Made by a program: the position numbers and the translations under genes. A stretch of 64,000 nucleotides of DNA, taken from the NCBI GenBank assembly GCA_016711205.1, contig JADJTM010000002.1:1302001-1366000 (forward strand), in the 5' to 3' direction. Shown piece by piece: positions 25,201 through 34,844 of the stretch (position 1 is its first letter; the number at the start of each line of letters is the position of its first letter). The stretch comes from Micropruina sp. (GTDB taxonomy: Bacteria; Actinomycetota; Actinomycetes; Propionibacteriales; Propionibacteriaceae). The notes beneath the pieces were generated by a model. That model searched no databases. It had not been told where the DNA came from and saw nothing but the letters and a program-made list of their open reading frames with translations.

Positions 25201-25644
25201 ATGCCGTTGAAACTGCATCATCTGCGCCCGGCTCCGGGCGCCAAGACCGACAAGATCCGCGTGGGCCGCGGTGAGGGCGGCAGGCGGGGCAAGACCGCCG
25301 GCCGCGGCACCAAGGGCTCGGGCGCGCGCAAGAACATGCCCGAGAACTTCGAGGGCGGGCAGATGCCGCTGCACATGCGGCTGCCCAAGCTGCGCGGCTT
25401 CAAGAACCCGTTCCGGGTCGAGTACCAGGTGGTGAACGTCGCCAAGCTGGGCGAGCTGTTCCCCTCCGGTGGCGAGGTCGGCGTCGACGAACTGGTCGCC
25501 AAGGGCGCGGTTCGTGACGGCAACCTGGTCAAGGTGCTGGGCAACGGCGAGGTGTCGGTCGCCCTGCAGGTGAGCGCGCACGCGTTCTCGGCATCGGCCA
25601 AGACCAAGATCGAGGCTGCGGGCGGCACCGCCACGCAGCTCTGA
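25201..25644 (+). CDS. rplO: ribosomal protein L15
   Basis: A 147-residue protein with the glycine-rich N-terminal extension (KIRVGRGEGGRRGKTAGRG, then GSGARKNMPENFEGGQMPL) typical of L15. I use the ATG at 25201 (MPLKLHHL), because an upstream TTG would overlap rpmD. It is the last gene of the ribosomal run; a terminator-like stem follows and secY is separated from it by a regulator gene. Confidence 0.96.
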   Translation: MPLKLHHLRPAPGAKTDKIRVGRGEGGRRGKTAGRGTKGSGARKNMPENFEGGQMPLHMRLPKLRGFKNPFRVEYQVVNVAKLGELFPSGGEVGVDELVAKGAVRDGNLVKVLGNGEVSVALQVSAHAFSASAKTKIEAAGGTATQL

Positions 25645-25699
25645 GCCAGTACCGCCCCGCCATCAGCTCTCGTTGATGCCGCGGCACTGATTGCGACGA

Positions 25700-25727
25700 G
25701 CGGGACGACCGGTGCGGTCGGTCCCGC
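25700..25727 (+). terminator. strong stem-loop after rplO
   Basis: GCGGGACGACCG pairs with CGGTCGGTCCCGC with one bulged base. There is no long T-tract, only scattered Ts after it. It lies about 55 nt after the rplO stop and probably ends the ribosomal operon. Confidence 0.5.
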
Positions 25728-25738
25728 TTCGTCGTTAT

Positions 25739-25751
25739 CGTTGCGCCAACG
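25739..25751. promoter_or_regulatory. palindrome just upstream of the FadR-type regulator
   Basis: CGTTG, a 3-nt spacer, then CAACG, 15 nt before the regulator's ATG and just upstream of its ribosome-binding site (AAAGGA). GntR-family proteins often bind short palindromes near their own promoters, so this is an autoregulatory candidate. Confidence 0.4.
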
Positions 25752-25766
25752 TAAAGGACACCCCCG

Positions 25767-26504
25767 ATGGCCTCAGCCCAGCTGCACCACGCGGCGCTCG
25801 ATGAGATCGGGCAGGAGATTGTCGACGGCAACGCGCCGGTCGGCACGGTGCTGACCCTGGCCTCGCTCGAGCAGCGCTTCATGGTGTCACGCACGGTGGC
25901 CCGCGAGATCATGCGCATTCTGGAGTCGCTGGGCATGGTGCATTCGCGGCGCCGGGTGGGCATCACGATCCGGCCGCGCTCGGGCTGGAACGTGCTCGAC
26001 CCGCTGGTGATCCGCTGGCGGCTGCGGGGCACCGAACACGACCGGGTGCTGCTCGACGTCAACGAGTTGCGGGCGTCCCTGCAGCCGATGGCGGCCGAAC
26101 TGGCTGCGCGCAACGCCACCGGTGCTCAACGCCAGCGGCTGATCGAACTGGCGGACGAGATCGTCCGCAACAGCAGGCAGCCCGAGAAGTCGAACGCCCT
26201 GGCCGAAGCCGAACTCGAGTTCAACACCCTGCTGCTGCGGGCCACCGCCAACGAGCTGTTCGCCGGCTTCTCGGGCATGGTGCGCATGGTGCAGCGGCTG
26301 GACGGAACGCTGCACGTCGAACCGGGGCTGGTCTGGGCCGAGCGCTACCGGCGGATCGCCGGGGCCGTGGCCGCCGGGGACGGCGAAACCGCACGGGTGG
26401 CGTCCCGCGCGCAGGTGGCGCAGGGCCTGGCCGCGATGGCGGCACGGGTCGGGCCGCGTCCGGCGATCACCGAGCAGCCCACCGCCGAGGACTGGTCCGT
26501 CTAG
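25767..26504 (+). CDS. GntR-family regulator, FadR (FCD) subfamily
   Basis: A 245-residue protein. The N-terminal winged helix (APVGTVLTLASLEQRFMVSR, then TVAREIMRILESLGMV) is followed by an all-helical FCD ligand domain containing VNELRASLQPMAAELAA and a helix ending with AQVAQGLAAMAA. Such regulators sense small organic acids or sugar acids; the ligand is unknown. It sits between rplO and secY, where no regulator is usual, and no metabolic gene is adjacent. Its function in this place is unclear. ATG with AAAGGA upstream. Confidence 0.88.
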   Translation: MASAQLHHAALDEIGQEIVDGNAPVGTVLTLASLEQRFMVSRTVAREIMRILESLGMVHSRRRVGITIRPRSGWNVLDPLVIRWRLRGTEHDRVLLDVNELRASLQPMAAELAARNATGAQRQRLIELADEIVRNSRQPEKSNALAEAELEFNTLLLRATANELFAGFSGMVRMVQRLDGTLHVEPGLVWAERYRRIAGAVAAGDGETARVASRAQVAQGLAAMAARVGPRPAITEQPTAEDWSV

Positions 26505-26636
26505 GGGGCGCGAATAAGGCGTCGGGCGGAGGGCGGGGCGGGATGAGCGGGAAGGCCACATCGGGGGGCGGGGGGGCCCCGGCCGCCGCGGGGGGAGGCG
26601 CGGCAGATCGCCCGCCCAGTGCGCCGCCCGGCAGAT

Positions 26637-26667
26637 TGTTCAGCAGGCTCCGGTAACTTGGTAGAGT
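26637..26667 (+). promoter_or_regulatory. putative secY promoter
   Basis: TTGTTC (26637-26642) and TAGAGT (26662-26667), 19 nt apart, about 60 nt before the secY ATG. The stretch 26520-26610 just upstream is extremely G-rich with several runs of five to seven Gs. Confidence 0.45.
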
Positions 26668-26725
26668 TTCCCGGGTTGTGCGCGGTTCTCGTGCGCGGCC
26701 ACCATATGTGAGGAGTACTGGTCGG

Positions 26726-28036
<1,311 letters not shown>

Positions 28037-28059
28037 CTCACCGACGAGGTAGGAACAGA

Positions 28060-28635
28060 ATGCGATTGCTGATCATGGGCCCACCCGGAGCGGGCAAGGG
28101 CACCCAAGCCGCCGTGATCGGCGCACACTACGGCATTCCCGCGATCTCCACCGGCAACATCTTCCGGGTGGCGATCACCAACCGCACCCCGCTGGGTGAG
28201 CGCATCAAGCGCATCATCTCCGATGGGGGCTACGTGCCCGACTCGCTCAGCGTGAAGGTGGTGGTCGACCGCCTCCAGCAGCAGGACGCCGTCGACGGCT
28301 GGTTGCTGGACGGCTTCCCGCGCACCGTGGGCCAGGTCGAAGCCCTCGATGGCGAGCTCGAGACCCACGGTCTGCGCCTCGACGCGGTGGTCTCGCTGAC
28401 CGCCGACGAAGAGGCGATCGTCGAGCGCATGCTGAAGCGCGCCGAGATCGAGGGCCGTCCCGATGACAACGAAGAGACCATCCGCACCCGGCTGAGCGTT
28501 TACCACGAGCAGACCGATCCGCTGCTCGACATCTACCGCGGTCGCGGCCTGCTGATCGAGGTGGACGGCATGGGCGAGGTTGCCGAGGTCTCCGAGCGCG
28601 TGCTGGCGGCCCTGGCGGAGCGGCTCGGACGCTGA
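28060..28635 (+). CDS. adk: adenylate kinase
   Basis: A 191-residue enzyme that interconverts ATP+AMP and 2 ADP. P-loop GPPGAGKGTQ near the N-terminus, the AMP-binding DGFPRTVGQVEAL, and a short LID (RAEIEGRPDDNEETIRTRLS), the zinc-free type usual in actinobacteria. It follows secY by 23 nt and ends 3 nt before map. Confidence 0.96.
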   Translation: MRLLIMGPPGAGKGTQAAVIGAHYGIPAISTGNIFRVAITNRTPLGERIKRIISDGGYVPDSLSVKVVVDRLQQQDAVDGWLLDGFPRTVGQVEALDGELETHGLRLDAVVSLTADEEAIVERMLKRAEIEGRPDDNEETIRTRLSVYHEQTDPLLDIYRGRGLLIEVDGMGEVAEVSERVLAALAERLGR

Positions 28636-28638
28636 GGC

Positions 28639-29475
28639 GTGGCCGACGGCATCGAGGTCAAGACCCCCGAGCAGATCCTTGTGATGAGGCGCGCCGGCCT
28701 GGTGGTCGCGCGCATTCTGGCGGCGCTGCGTGCCGCGGCCCGGGTCGGCATCACCACCGGTGACCTCGATCGGCTCGCCCGCGAGCAGCTGGCCGAACAG
28801 GGCGCCACGTCGTCCTTTCTGCACTACGGGGCCGGCTACGGTGTGCCGCCCTTTCCGGCCGTCACCTGCATCTCGGTCAACGACGAGATCGTGCACGGCA
28901 TACCGGGGGAGCGGGTGCTGGCCGACGGCGATCTGGTGTCGGTCGACTTCGGCGCCATCGTCGAGGGCTGGCACGGCGACTCGGCGCTCAGCTTCATCGT
29001 CGGCGAGCCCCGTCCGGACGATGTCGAGCTCAGCGAGGCGACCAGGCAGTCGATGTGGCGCGGCATCACCGCGGCCCGGCTGGGCGGACGCGTCGGCGAC
29101 ATCTCGGCGGCCATCGAGGGTTTCGTCAAGAGCCGGCGGCGGCGCTACGGCATCGTCCGCGAGTTCACCGGGCACGGCATCGGCTCGGCGATGCACCAGC
29201 CACCCGATGTGCCCAACCACGGCAAGCGGGGCCGTGGCCCGCTGATCGTGCCGGGGTTGTGCCTGGCCATCGAACCCATGCTGACGCTGGGCGGCGAGGC
29301 GACGGCAACGCTGCCCGATGACTGGACGGTGGTCACCCGCGACCGGTCCCGGGCCTGCCACTGGGAGCACACCATGACGGTGACCAGGCGCGGCCTGTGG
29401 GTGCTGACGGCCGAGGACGGCGGCGAAGCCGAACTCAGCGCCCTCGGCGTCCCCTTCGGCCCGCTCAGCGACTGA
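28639..29475 (+). CDS. map: methionine aminopeptidase, type I
   Basis: A 278-residue metalloenzyme that removes N-terminal methionine. Metal ligands are visible: Asp in VSVDFGAIVEGWHGDSAL, His in FTGHGIG, Glu in LAIEPM and Glu in WEHTMTVTRRG. It starts at GTG (VADGIEVKTPEQIL). In many actinobacteria infA, rpmJ and rpsM follow; here the row stops and a repeat element with a convergent gene follows. Confidence 0.95.
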   Translation: MADGIEVKTPEQILVMRRAGLVVARILAALRAAARVGITTGDLDRLAREQLAEQGATSSFLHYGAGYGVPPFPAVTCISVNDEIVHGIPGERVLADGDLVSVDFGAIVEGWHGDSALSFIVGEPRPDDVELSEATRQSMWRGITAARLGGRVGDISAAIEGFVKSRRRRYGIVREFTGHGIGSAMHQPPDVPNHGKRGRGPLIVPGLCLAIEPMLTLGGEATATLPDDWTVVTRDRSRACHWEHTMTVTRRGLWVLTAEDGGEAELSALGVPFGPLSD

Positions 29476-29510
29476 AGTTTCCGCGAGTCGGGCTCGTCGG
29501 GACCGTTGTG

Positions 29511-29687
29511 CCGACAGGTATTGGGGACGGTTCCTTTCCGCGTCGGCGGCAGCGAACGTGAAAGCCACCAGCCGACCGGTCCCGACTGGTATTGGGGACG
29601 GTTCCTTTCCGCGTCGGCGGGAGCGAGCCTGAAGCCACCAGTCGACCGGTCCCGACAGGTAAAAGAACCGTCCCCAATACCTGTCGG
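29511..29687. repeat. GGGGACGGTTCC repeat element between convergent genes
   Basis: Two ~70-bp direct units (from 29511 and 29582) each carry GGTATTGGGGACGGTTCCTT and TCCGCGTCGGCGG, and a terminal hairpin follows at 29652-29687. The outer 23 bp (29511-29533 and 29665-29687) are perfect inverted repeats. The element fills the space between the 3' ends of map and the ctlX-like gene and may serve both as a terminator. Confidence 0.8.
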
Positions 29688-29692
29688 AACGG

Positions 29693-30634
29693 TCAGCCGA
29701 CCAGCCGGGGGGTGAGGTGGACGCCGGCGATCATGCAGCGCACCGAGCCGCCGGCCAGCTCGATGGTGGGCACCCGTAACGGCAACAGCGACGCCGACTG
29801 CTCGATGACCACACGCTGCTGATCGGTCAGCGCGGCGGCCGCCCGCTCGGAGAGGGCCAACAGCCGTCCGTTCGTACCGGTCAGCTCAATGGTGTTGCCG
29901 GCGAACTCGGCGACCTGGTCGAAGCTCAGGTCGAGCACGGTGCGTCCGCTGTCGGCGAGCCGCCGGGCCACCTCGGCGCGCCGTCGCTCATCGCTGATCG
30001 CCGCGAGGCAGACCAGTGCGTACTCCGATGCGATGCCCATCAGCACGTTGGTGTGGTAGACCGAACGCCCGTCCGGCCCGGCGGTGGGGAAGGCCATCGG
30101 TTCGTAGCCGAACGCGGTGCAGAAGCGCTCCAGAATCACCGGGTCGGCGCGAAACGAGTTCGCCACGTACGCCACCCGCTCCAGGTGGTCGAGCACCATG
30201 GCCCCGGTGCCCTCCAGAAAGAGGTTGTCGTACTCCAGCCCCGAATAGTCGATCACCTCTTGCACCCGGTAGGTGCTCTTGAGCAGCTCGATCACGTCGG
30301 CGCGGCGTTCGCGGCGGCGGTTGGGTGCGAACATCGGGTAGATCGCGATGCGGCCCCCGTGATGGGTGCTGAACCAGTTGTTGGGAAACACCGAATCGGG
30401 TGTGTCCAGCTGGCCGAGGTCGTCGAACACGTGCACGGTGACGCCGGCCGCTGTCAGCGCGTCGACGCAGCCGTCGAACTCGTCGCGGGCGGCGACGGCG
30501 ATCTCGGCCGCGCTCAGCGCCACGTCGGTCGGCGCCTGGAAGGCGTTGTCGGCGAGGGTCTCGCCGTTCACCCGGAACCGGTGCGGACGCACCATCACCA
30601 CCGCGGTCGGCGCCTGTACGTGCCGAAAGTTCAT
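29693..30634 (-). CDS. ctlX: arginine-deiminase-related protein, CtlX-like
   Basis: A 313-residue amidinotransferase-fold hydrolase. It contains VMVRPHRFRVNGETLADNAF, SVFPNNWFSTHHGG with a catalytic histidine, FLEGTGAMVLDH, and the C-terminal SVRCMIAGVHL with the likely nucleophilic cysteine. These match the CtlX (citrulline-utilisation hydrolase) group. On the minus strand, TAGACT plus a GGGGGA site precede the ATG. No other citrulline genes are nearby, so the substrate is inferred from family only. Confidence 0.85.
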   Translation of the reverse strand: MNFRHVQAPTAVVMVRPHRFRVNGETLADNAFQAPTDVALSAAEIAVAARDEFDGCVDALTAAGVTVHVFDDLGQLDTPDSVFPNNWFSTHHGGRIAIYPMFAPNRRRERRADVIELLKSTYRVQEVIDYSGLEYDNLFLEGTGAMVLDHLERVAYVANSFRADPVILERFCTAFGYEPMAFPTAGPDGRSVYHTNVLMGIASEYALVCLAAISDERRRAEVARRLADSGRTVLDLSFDQVAEFAGNTIELTGTNGRLLALSERAAAALTDQQRVVIEQSASLLPLRVPTIELAGGSVRCMIAGVHLTPRLVG

Positions 30635-30789
30635 GCCGTCCCCCTGTGATTCGGCGACAGTCTAGGTCGTCTGTTGACCGAGGAGAACGCAGCGATGAGC
30701 CGTCCGGGCGTCGCGCAGCGGCCGATGTAGCCGGCTGGGGTACTGGGTCGGACGTGTCGTCGCTGCGAGCGCGCTGGCAGGATGTGGCC

Positions 30790-31287
30790 ATGGCCGACGC
30801 ACTGCACTGGCGCCGGGTGGCCGCCACCCTGAGCGATCCCGAGCGCCGCCTGCTGTACGCCCGGGTGGTGGTGGGCGAGCGAAGCGACCCGGTGCGGGCC
30901 GACGCGCTCGACTCGGCCGGACGGCGGCGGCTCGCTGCACTGGTCGATGCGGGGCTGGTGCTCGTCCACGACGGCGTGGTGTCGGCCGCCGACCCCTTCA
31001 CGGCACTGCTGCAGGCCGCGCCGGCCCAGCGCGTGACCGGCCCGGAGCGCTTTCTGACCGGCGGACGGTTGAGCGTGCTGCCCCGCACCCAGCGCGACCG
31101 GCAGCAGGTCTTCGCCTGGCTGGCCGACCGGGCGATGCAGGACGCCGAGGTGCTCGACGAGAAGGAACTCACCCGGCGGCTGTCGGCTCTGGCGGACGAC
31201 CCGGTGGCGGTGCGGCGCTACCTGGTGGACGCAGGGGTACTGCACCGTGACCCGGACGGGCGCAACTACCGCCAGGGCGTCCGCTGA
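30790..31287 (+). CDS. DUF2087 domain protein
   Basis: A 165-residue protein. The first ~80 residues (WRRVAATLSDPERRLLYARV) look like a small winged-helix-type region. The last 75 (FLTGGRLSVLPRTQRDRQQV, then EKELTRRLSALADDPVAVRR, YLVDAGVLHRDPDGRNY) match DUF2087, often linked to transcriptional regulation. I use the ATG at 30790 because the sequence before it is not family-like. Function unknown. Confidence 0.8.
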   Translation: MADALHWRRVAATLSDPERRLLYARVVVGERSDPVRADALDSAGRRRLAALVDAGLVLVHDGVVSAADPFTALLQAAPAQRVTGPERFLTGGRLSVLPRTQRDRQQVFAWLADRAMQDAEVLDEKELTRRLSALADDPVAVRRYLVDAGVLHRDPDGRNYRQGVR

Positions 31288-31399
31288 CCGGCGAGCGCGG
31301 CGAAAGCGACGGCGTCCGGTGAGCGGGCCTGCGAGCGCGGGGGGACGCGGCGACGCACCGGATGTCGCCCGTCGATACCGCCGTGAAACAAAACAGCAA

Positions 31400-31405
31400 T
31401 ACCCT
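31400..31405 (+). promoter_or_regulatory. -10 element of the ATP-grasp/alpha-E gene
   Basis: TACCCT ends 7 nt before the chosen GTG start at 31413, and there is no Shine-Dalgarno sequence. It is a leaderless candidate and supports that start. Confidence 0.4.
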
Positions 31406-31412
31406 GACGCTC

Positions 31413-33977
31413 GTGAGTGAACTGTTCTCGGACTATCGGGCCTCAGGTCCCGCGTTCGACGAGATGATCTCGGACGAGGGCGTGCGGGCGGCCTACTCAG
31501 CGGCATTGCGGCAGCTGGGCAAGTTGGAGGCCGTCGAGGTGCGCTCCCGGGCCGACTATCTCAAGAGCACCTACCTCGACCAGGGCGTCACCTTCGACAT
31601 CGGGGGCGAGGAGCGTCCGTTCCCGCTCGACATCGTGCCGCGCATCCTGATGGCGGACGAGTGGGCCGTGGTCGAGGCCGGTGTGGCGCAGCGGGTCCGG
31701 GCGCTGGAGGCGTTTCTGGCCGACGTGTACGGCGAGGGCAAGGCTTTCGACGACGGGGTGATCCCGCGCCGGGTCGTGGCCAGCTCGCCGCACTTCCACC
31801 GGGTGATGCACGGCGTCGTGCCACCCAACGGGGTCCGGGTGCACGTCTCCGGGATCGACCTGATCCGCGACAACGAGGGCGTCTTCCGGGTGCTGGAGGA
31901 CAACGTCCGGGTGCCGTCCGGCGTCTCGTACGTGATGACGAACCGGCGGGCCATGTTCTCCGCCCTGCCCGAGGTGACCAGCCGGCACCGCATCCGTCCG
32001 GTGGAGCAGTACCCCTTGCAGCTGCTCGCCGCACTCAGGGCCGCCGCGCCGCAGGGCGTCGCCGACCCCACCGTGGTGGTGCTCACCCCGGGCGTCTACA
32101 ACTCCGCCTACTTCGAGCACGCGCTGCTGGCCCGCATGATGGGCGTCGAGCTGGTCGAGGGCCGTGACCTGGTCTGCCGTGGCGGACGGGTGTCGATCCG
32201 CACCACGCAGGGCCTGCGGCCGGTGCACGTGATCTACCGGCGCCTCGATGATGAGTTTCTCGACCCGGCGGTGTTCCGCGCCGATTCGATGCTCGGCTGT
32301 GCCGGCCTGATCAGCTCCGTCCGGGCCGGCAACGTGACACTGGCCAACAGCGTCGGCAACGGGGTGGCCGACGACAAGCTGGTCTACACCTACGTGCCGA
32401 ACCTGATCCGGTACTACCTGCACGAGGAGCCGATCATTCCGGGCGTCGACACCTGGCGCATGGAGGATGAAGCCTCGCGCGAAGAGGTGCTGGACCGGCT
32501 GGGCGAACTCGTCCTCAAGCCGGTGGACGGCTCCGGCGGCAAGGGCATCGTGATCGGTCCGGCCGCCAGCCAGCGCAAGCTCGACAAGCTGCGCGGCGAG
32601 GTGCTGGCCAATCCGCGCGGTTGGATCGCGCAGCCGGTCGTCCAGCTCTCGACCGTGCCGACCATGATCGACGGACGGATGGCGCCCCGGCACGTCGACC
32701 TGCGACCGTTCGCGGTGAACAGCGGCACCGGCATCTACGTGTTGCCGGGCGGGCTGACCCGGGTGGCTCTGCCGGAGGGCGAGCTGATCGTGAACAGCTC
32801 CCAGGGCGGCGGCTCGAAAGACACCTGGGTGCTGGCCCGCGACGGAATGCGGGCGCAGCGCAAGCGGGCCCGTCCGCCGGTGGTGCCGATGCGGGTGCCG
32901 CTGGCCGACATCGGGGTCGAGGGCGTGCAGCAACAGCAGGAACAGCAGCAGCCCAGGTGGCGGGACGCGCCGGGGGCGGGGGGCCGGGGGGGGTCGCTCC
33001 CGCCCGGGGGGGGGGGGGCCGTTCTTTCGGCGGGGGGCGCCATGCTGAGCCGGATCGCCGAGTCCCTGTTCTGGATCGGACGGTACCTGGAGCGCGCCGA
33101 AGACACCTGCCGGATCGTCGAGGTGCACCTGCAGTTGCTGCTGGACGACCCCAGCGTCGACCAGGACGCCGCCGGCCAGTCGCTGCTCGAGGTGATGGGC
33201 GCACCGCCGCCGGGCGAGGGGCGTCCGGCCGACCCGCAGTACGTGCTGACCGCACTGTGCTACGACGACGAATCGCCCGCCTCGGTGGCGACGGCCCTGG
33301 GCGGGGCGCGCGAATCGGCGCGGCGGGCGCGCGAGACCGTCTCGACCGAGATGTGGGAGTCGATCAACACCACCTGGAACTCGGTGCGCGCCGGACGGAT
33401 GCAGCGCATGCGTCCGGCGACCGCGTTCAAGCACATCCGCGAACGGTGCGCGGTCATCTCGGGCACCGCCGACTCGACGATGAGCCATGACGAGGGCTGG
33501 CACTTCCTGATCCTCGGCCGTTCGATCGAGCGGGCGGACATGACCGCCCGGCTGATCCAGTCGGCGTCCATCACCTCGGGTTCGCAGAGCGCGTGGAACA
33601 ACGTACTGCGGGGCTGCGGGGCGCATCACGCCTTCGTGCGCACCTACGGCGGTGTCACCACCGACCGGGACGCCGCCGAGTTCCTGCTGCTCGACCGGCT
33701 CTTTCCGCGCTCGCTGGTGCACACGCTGACCGCGGCCGAGCAGGCGCTGGCCGAACTGGGTCAGACCGAACGCCGGGCCGGCATCGAGGACGACGCCCAG
33801 CGTCTGCTGGGCACCGCGCGGGCGGCGCTGGAATATCGCCCGCCCGGCGAGGTGCTGCACGACCTGCCGAGCCGGATGGCCGACCTGCAATGGGTCTGCA
33901 ACCAGGCCAGCACGGCGATCAGCCAGCGCTACTTCGAGGGAGCCACAGCGGCAGTGTGGCGGGGAGGCGAACAGTGA
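31413..33977 (+). CDS. circularly permuted ATP-grasp fused to alpha-E domain
   Basis: An 854-residue fusion. Residues 1 to about 500 are a circularly permuted type-2 ATP-grasp protein (LEDNVRVPSGVSYVMTNRRA; LVLKPVDGSGGKGIVIGP; GWIAQPVVQLSTVPT). From about residue 544 (MLSRIAESLFWIGRYLERAE) it is an alpha-E helical domain. These are normally separate neighbouring genes, with a transglutaminase next, as here. By family the set is a peptide or amide ligation system of unknown product. The junction is a Gln-rich then Gly-rich linker encoded partly by a 13-G run, so the fusion could be real, phase-variable or a sequencing artefact. The GTG at 31413 is preceded by a -10 box. Confidence 0.85.
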   Translation: MSELFSDYRASGPAFDEMISDEGVRAAYSAALRQLGKLEAVEVRSRADYLKSTYLDQGVTFDIGGEERPFPLDIVPRILMADEWAVVEAGVAQRVRALEAFLADVYGEGKAFDDGVIPRRVVASSPHFHRVMHGVVPPNGVRVHVSGIDLIRDNEGVFRVLEDNVRVPSGVSYVMTNRRAMFSALPEVTSRHRIRPVEQYPLQLLAALRAAAPQGVADPTVVVLTPGVYNSAYFEHALLARMMGVELVEGRDLVCRGGRVSIRTTQGLRPVHVIYRRLDDEFLDPAVFRADSMLGCAGLISSVRAGNVTLANSVGNGVADDKLVYTYVPNLIRYYLHEEPIIPGVDTWRMEDEASREEVLDRLGELVLKPVDGSGGKGIVIGPAASQRKLDKLRGEVLANPRGWIAQPVVQLSTVPTMIDGRMAPRHVDLRPFAVNSGTGIYVLPGGLTRVALPEGELIVNSSQGGGSKDTWVLARDGMRAQRKRARPPVVPMRVPLADIGVEGVQQQQEQQQPRWRDAPGAGGRGGSLPPGGGGAVLSAGGAMLSRIAESLFWIGRYLERAEDTCRIVEVHLQLLLDDPSVDQDAAGQSLLEVMGAPPPGEGRPADPQYVLTALCYDDESPASVATALGGARESARRARETVSTEMWESINTTWNSVRAGRMQRMRPATAFKHIRERCAVISGTADSTMSHDEGWHFLILGRSIERADMTARLIQSASITSGSQSAWNNVLRGCGAHHAFVRTYGGVTTDRDAAEFLLLDRLFPRSLVHTLTAAEQALAELGQTERRAGIEDDAQRLLGTARAALEYRPPGEVLHDLPSRMADLQWVCNQASTAISQRYFEGATAAVWRGGEQ
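33006..33018 (+). repeat. G13 homopolymer at the domain junction
   Basis: Thirteen consecutive Gs, with further runs of 5, 6 and 8 Gs from 32972 to 32993, inside the linker between the ATP-grasp and alpha-E parts. The ATG at 33042 could start a separate alpha-E protein in the same frame if the run shifted by one base. Confidence 0.9.
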
Positions 33978-34816
33978 CCAGGCAGATCCGCATCGTGCAC
34001 CACACCGGGTATGCATACGCCGGCAGCGTGGTGGGCTCGCACAACGAGGTCCGCATGACGCCGCGGGCCAGCCGCGAGCAGTGGGTGATGAACGCGCGGA
34101 TCGACATCTCGCCCAACCCGTGGGTGCTCAGCTACACCGACTACTGGGGCACCCGGGTGACCGCCTTCGAGATCCGCGAGAAGCACGCCAGGCTGAACGT
34201 GACCTCGACGGCGACGGTCGAGGTGACCCGTCCGCCGGTGGTGGCGCCCGGCGCCACCTGGGACCAGTTGCGCGACGCACGATTCACCGACGGCATGGTC
34301 GAGATGCTGAGCGTCAGCGAACACGTCGATCCGGGCGAGGAGCTGTGCGGCTATGCGGCGTCCGTCGCCGGTGGGGTGAGTCCGGCCGAGACCGTGTACG
34401 AGGTGATCCAGCGCATCCGCCAGCAGGTGCGCTACGTGCCCGGCGTCACCCACGTGCAGACCCGGGCCCGCGACGTCTGGACGGCCGGCGCGGGCGTCTG
34501 CCAGGACATGGTGCACGTGGCCATCGGCGCGCTGCGCACGGTGGGCATTCCGACGAGGTACGTGTCGGGCTACCTGATGCCGTCGTCCAACCCGGTGCCG
34601 GGCGAGCCGCGCAAGGCCGCCTCGCACGCCTGGTTGCAGTACTGGGACGGGGCCTGGATGGGCCTCGACCCGACCAACGATTCGATGCCCGGCGAGTTTC
34701 ACGTCGAGGTCGGCATCGGTCGCGACTACTCCGACGTGCCCCCGCTGCGGGGTATCTACTCCGGCGGCGGAGCGTCCGAGATGTACGTGGAGGTCGAGAT
34801 GACGGTGCTCGGGTAA
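33974..34816 (+). CDS. transglutaminase-like cysteine protease family protein
   Basis: A 280-residue protein with an N-terminal beta domain (IRIVHHTGYAYAGSVVGSHN, EVRMTPRASREQ) and the transglutaminase core. The catalytic Cys is in GAGVCQDMVHVAIGALRTVG, the His in ASHAWLQYW and the Asp in GLDPTND. Its GTG overlaps the stop of the ATP-grasp/alpha-E gene, so they are translationally coupled. Such proteins probably cleave or transfer on the product of the partner ligase; this is inference. No Anbu-type proteasome gene is seen nearby. Confidence 0.9.
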   Translation: MTRQIRIVHHTGYAYAGSVVGSHNEVRMTPRASREQWVMNARIDISPNPWVLSYTDYWGTRVTAFEIREKHARLNVTSTATVEVTRPPVVAPGATWDQLRDARFTDGMVEMLSVSEHVDPGEELCGYAASVAGGVSPAETVYEVIQRIRQQVRYVPGVTHVQTRARDVWTAGAGVCQDMVHVAIGALRTVGIPTRYVSGYLMPSSNPVPGEPRKAASHAWLQYWDGAWMGLDPTNDSMPGEFHVEVGIGRDYSDVPPLRGIYSGGGASEMYVEVEMTVLG

Positions 34817-34832
34817 GGCTCCTTCCCGGCGG

Positions 34833-34838
34833 TAGCCT
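34833..34838 (+). promoter_or_regulatory. -10 element of the DUF1707 gene
   Basis: TAGCCT ends 6 nt before the GTG start at 34845, with no ribosome-binding site. Leaderless candidate. Confidence 0.4.
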
Positions 34839-34844
34839 GGGTGG

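Noticed and set aside
31497..34016. 839-codon minus-strand open frame opposite the ATP-grasp/alpha-E gene
   Set aside because: No recognisable domain, and biased to His, Arg and Gly. It mirrors the coding strand's third-position GC bias.
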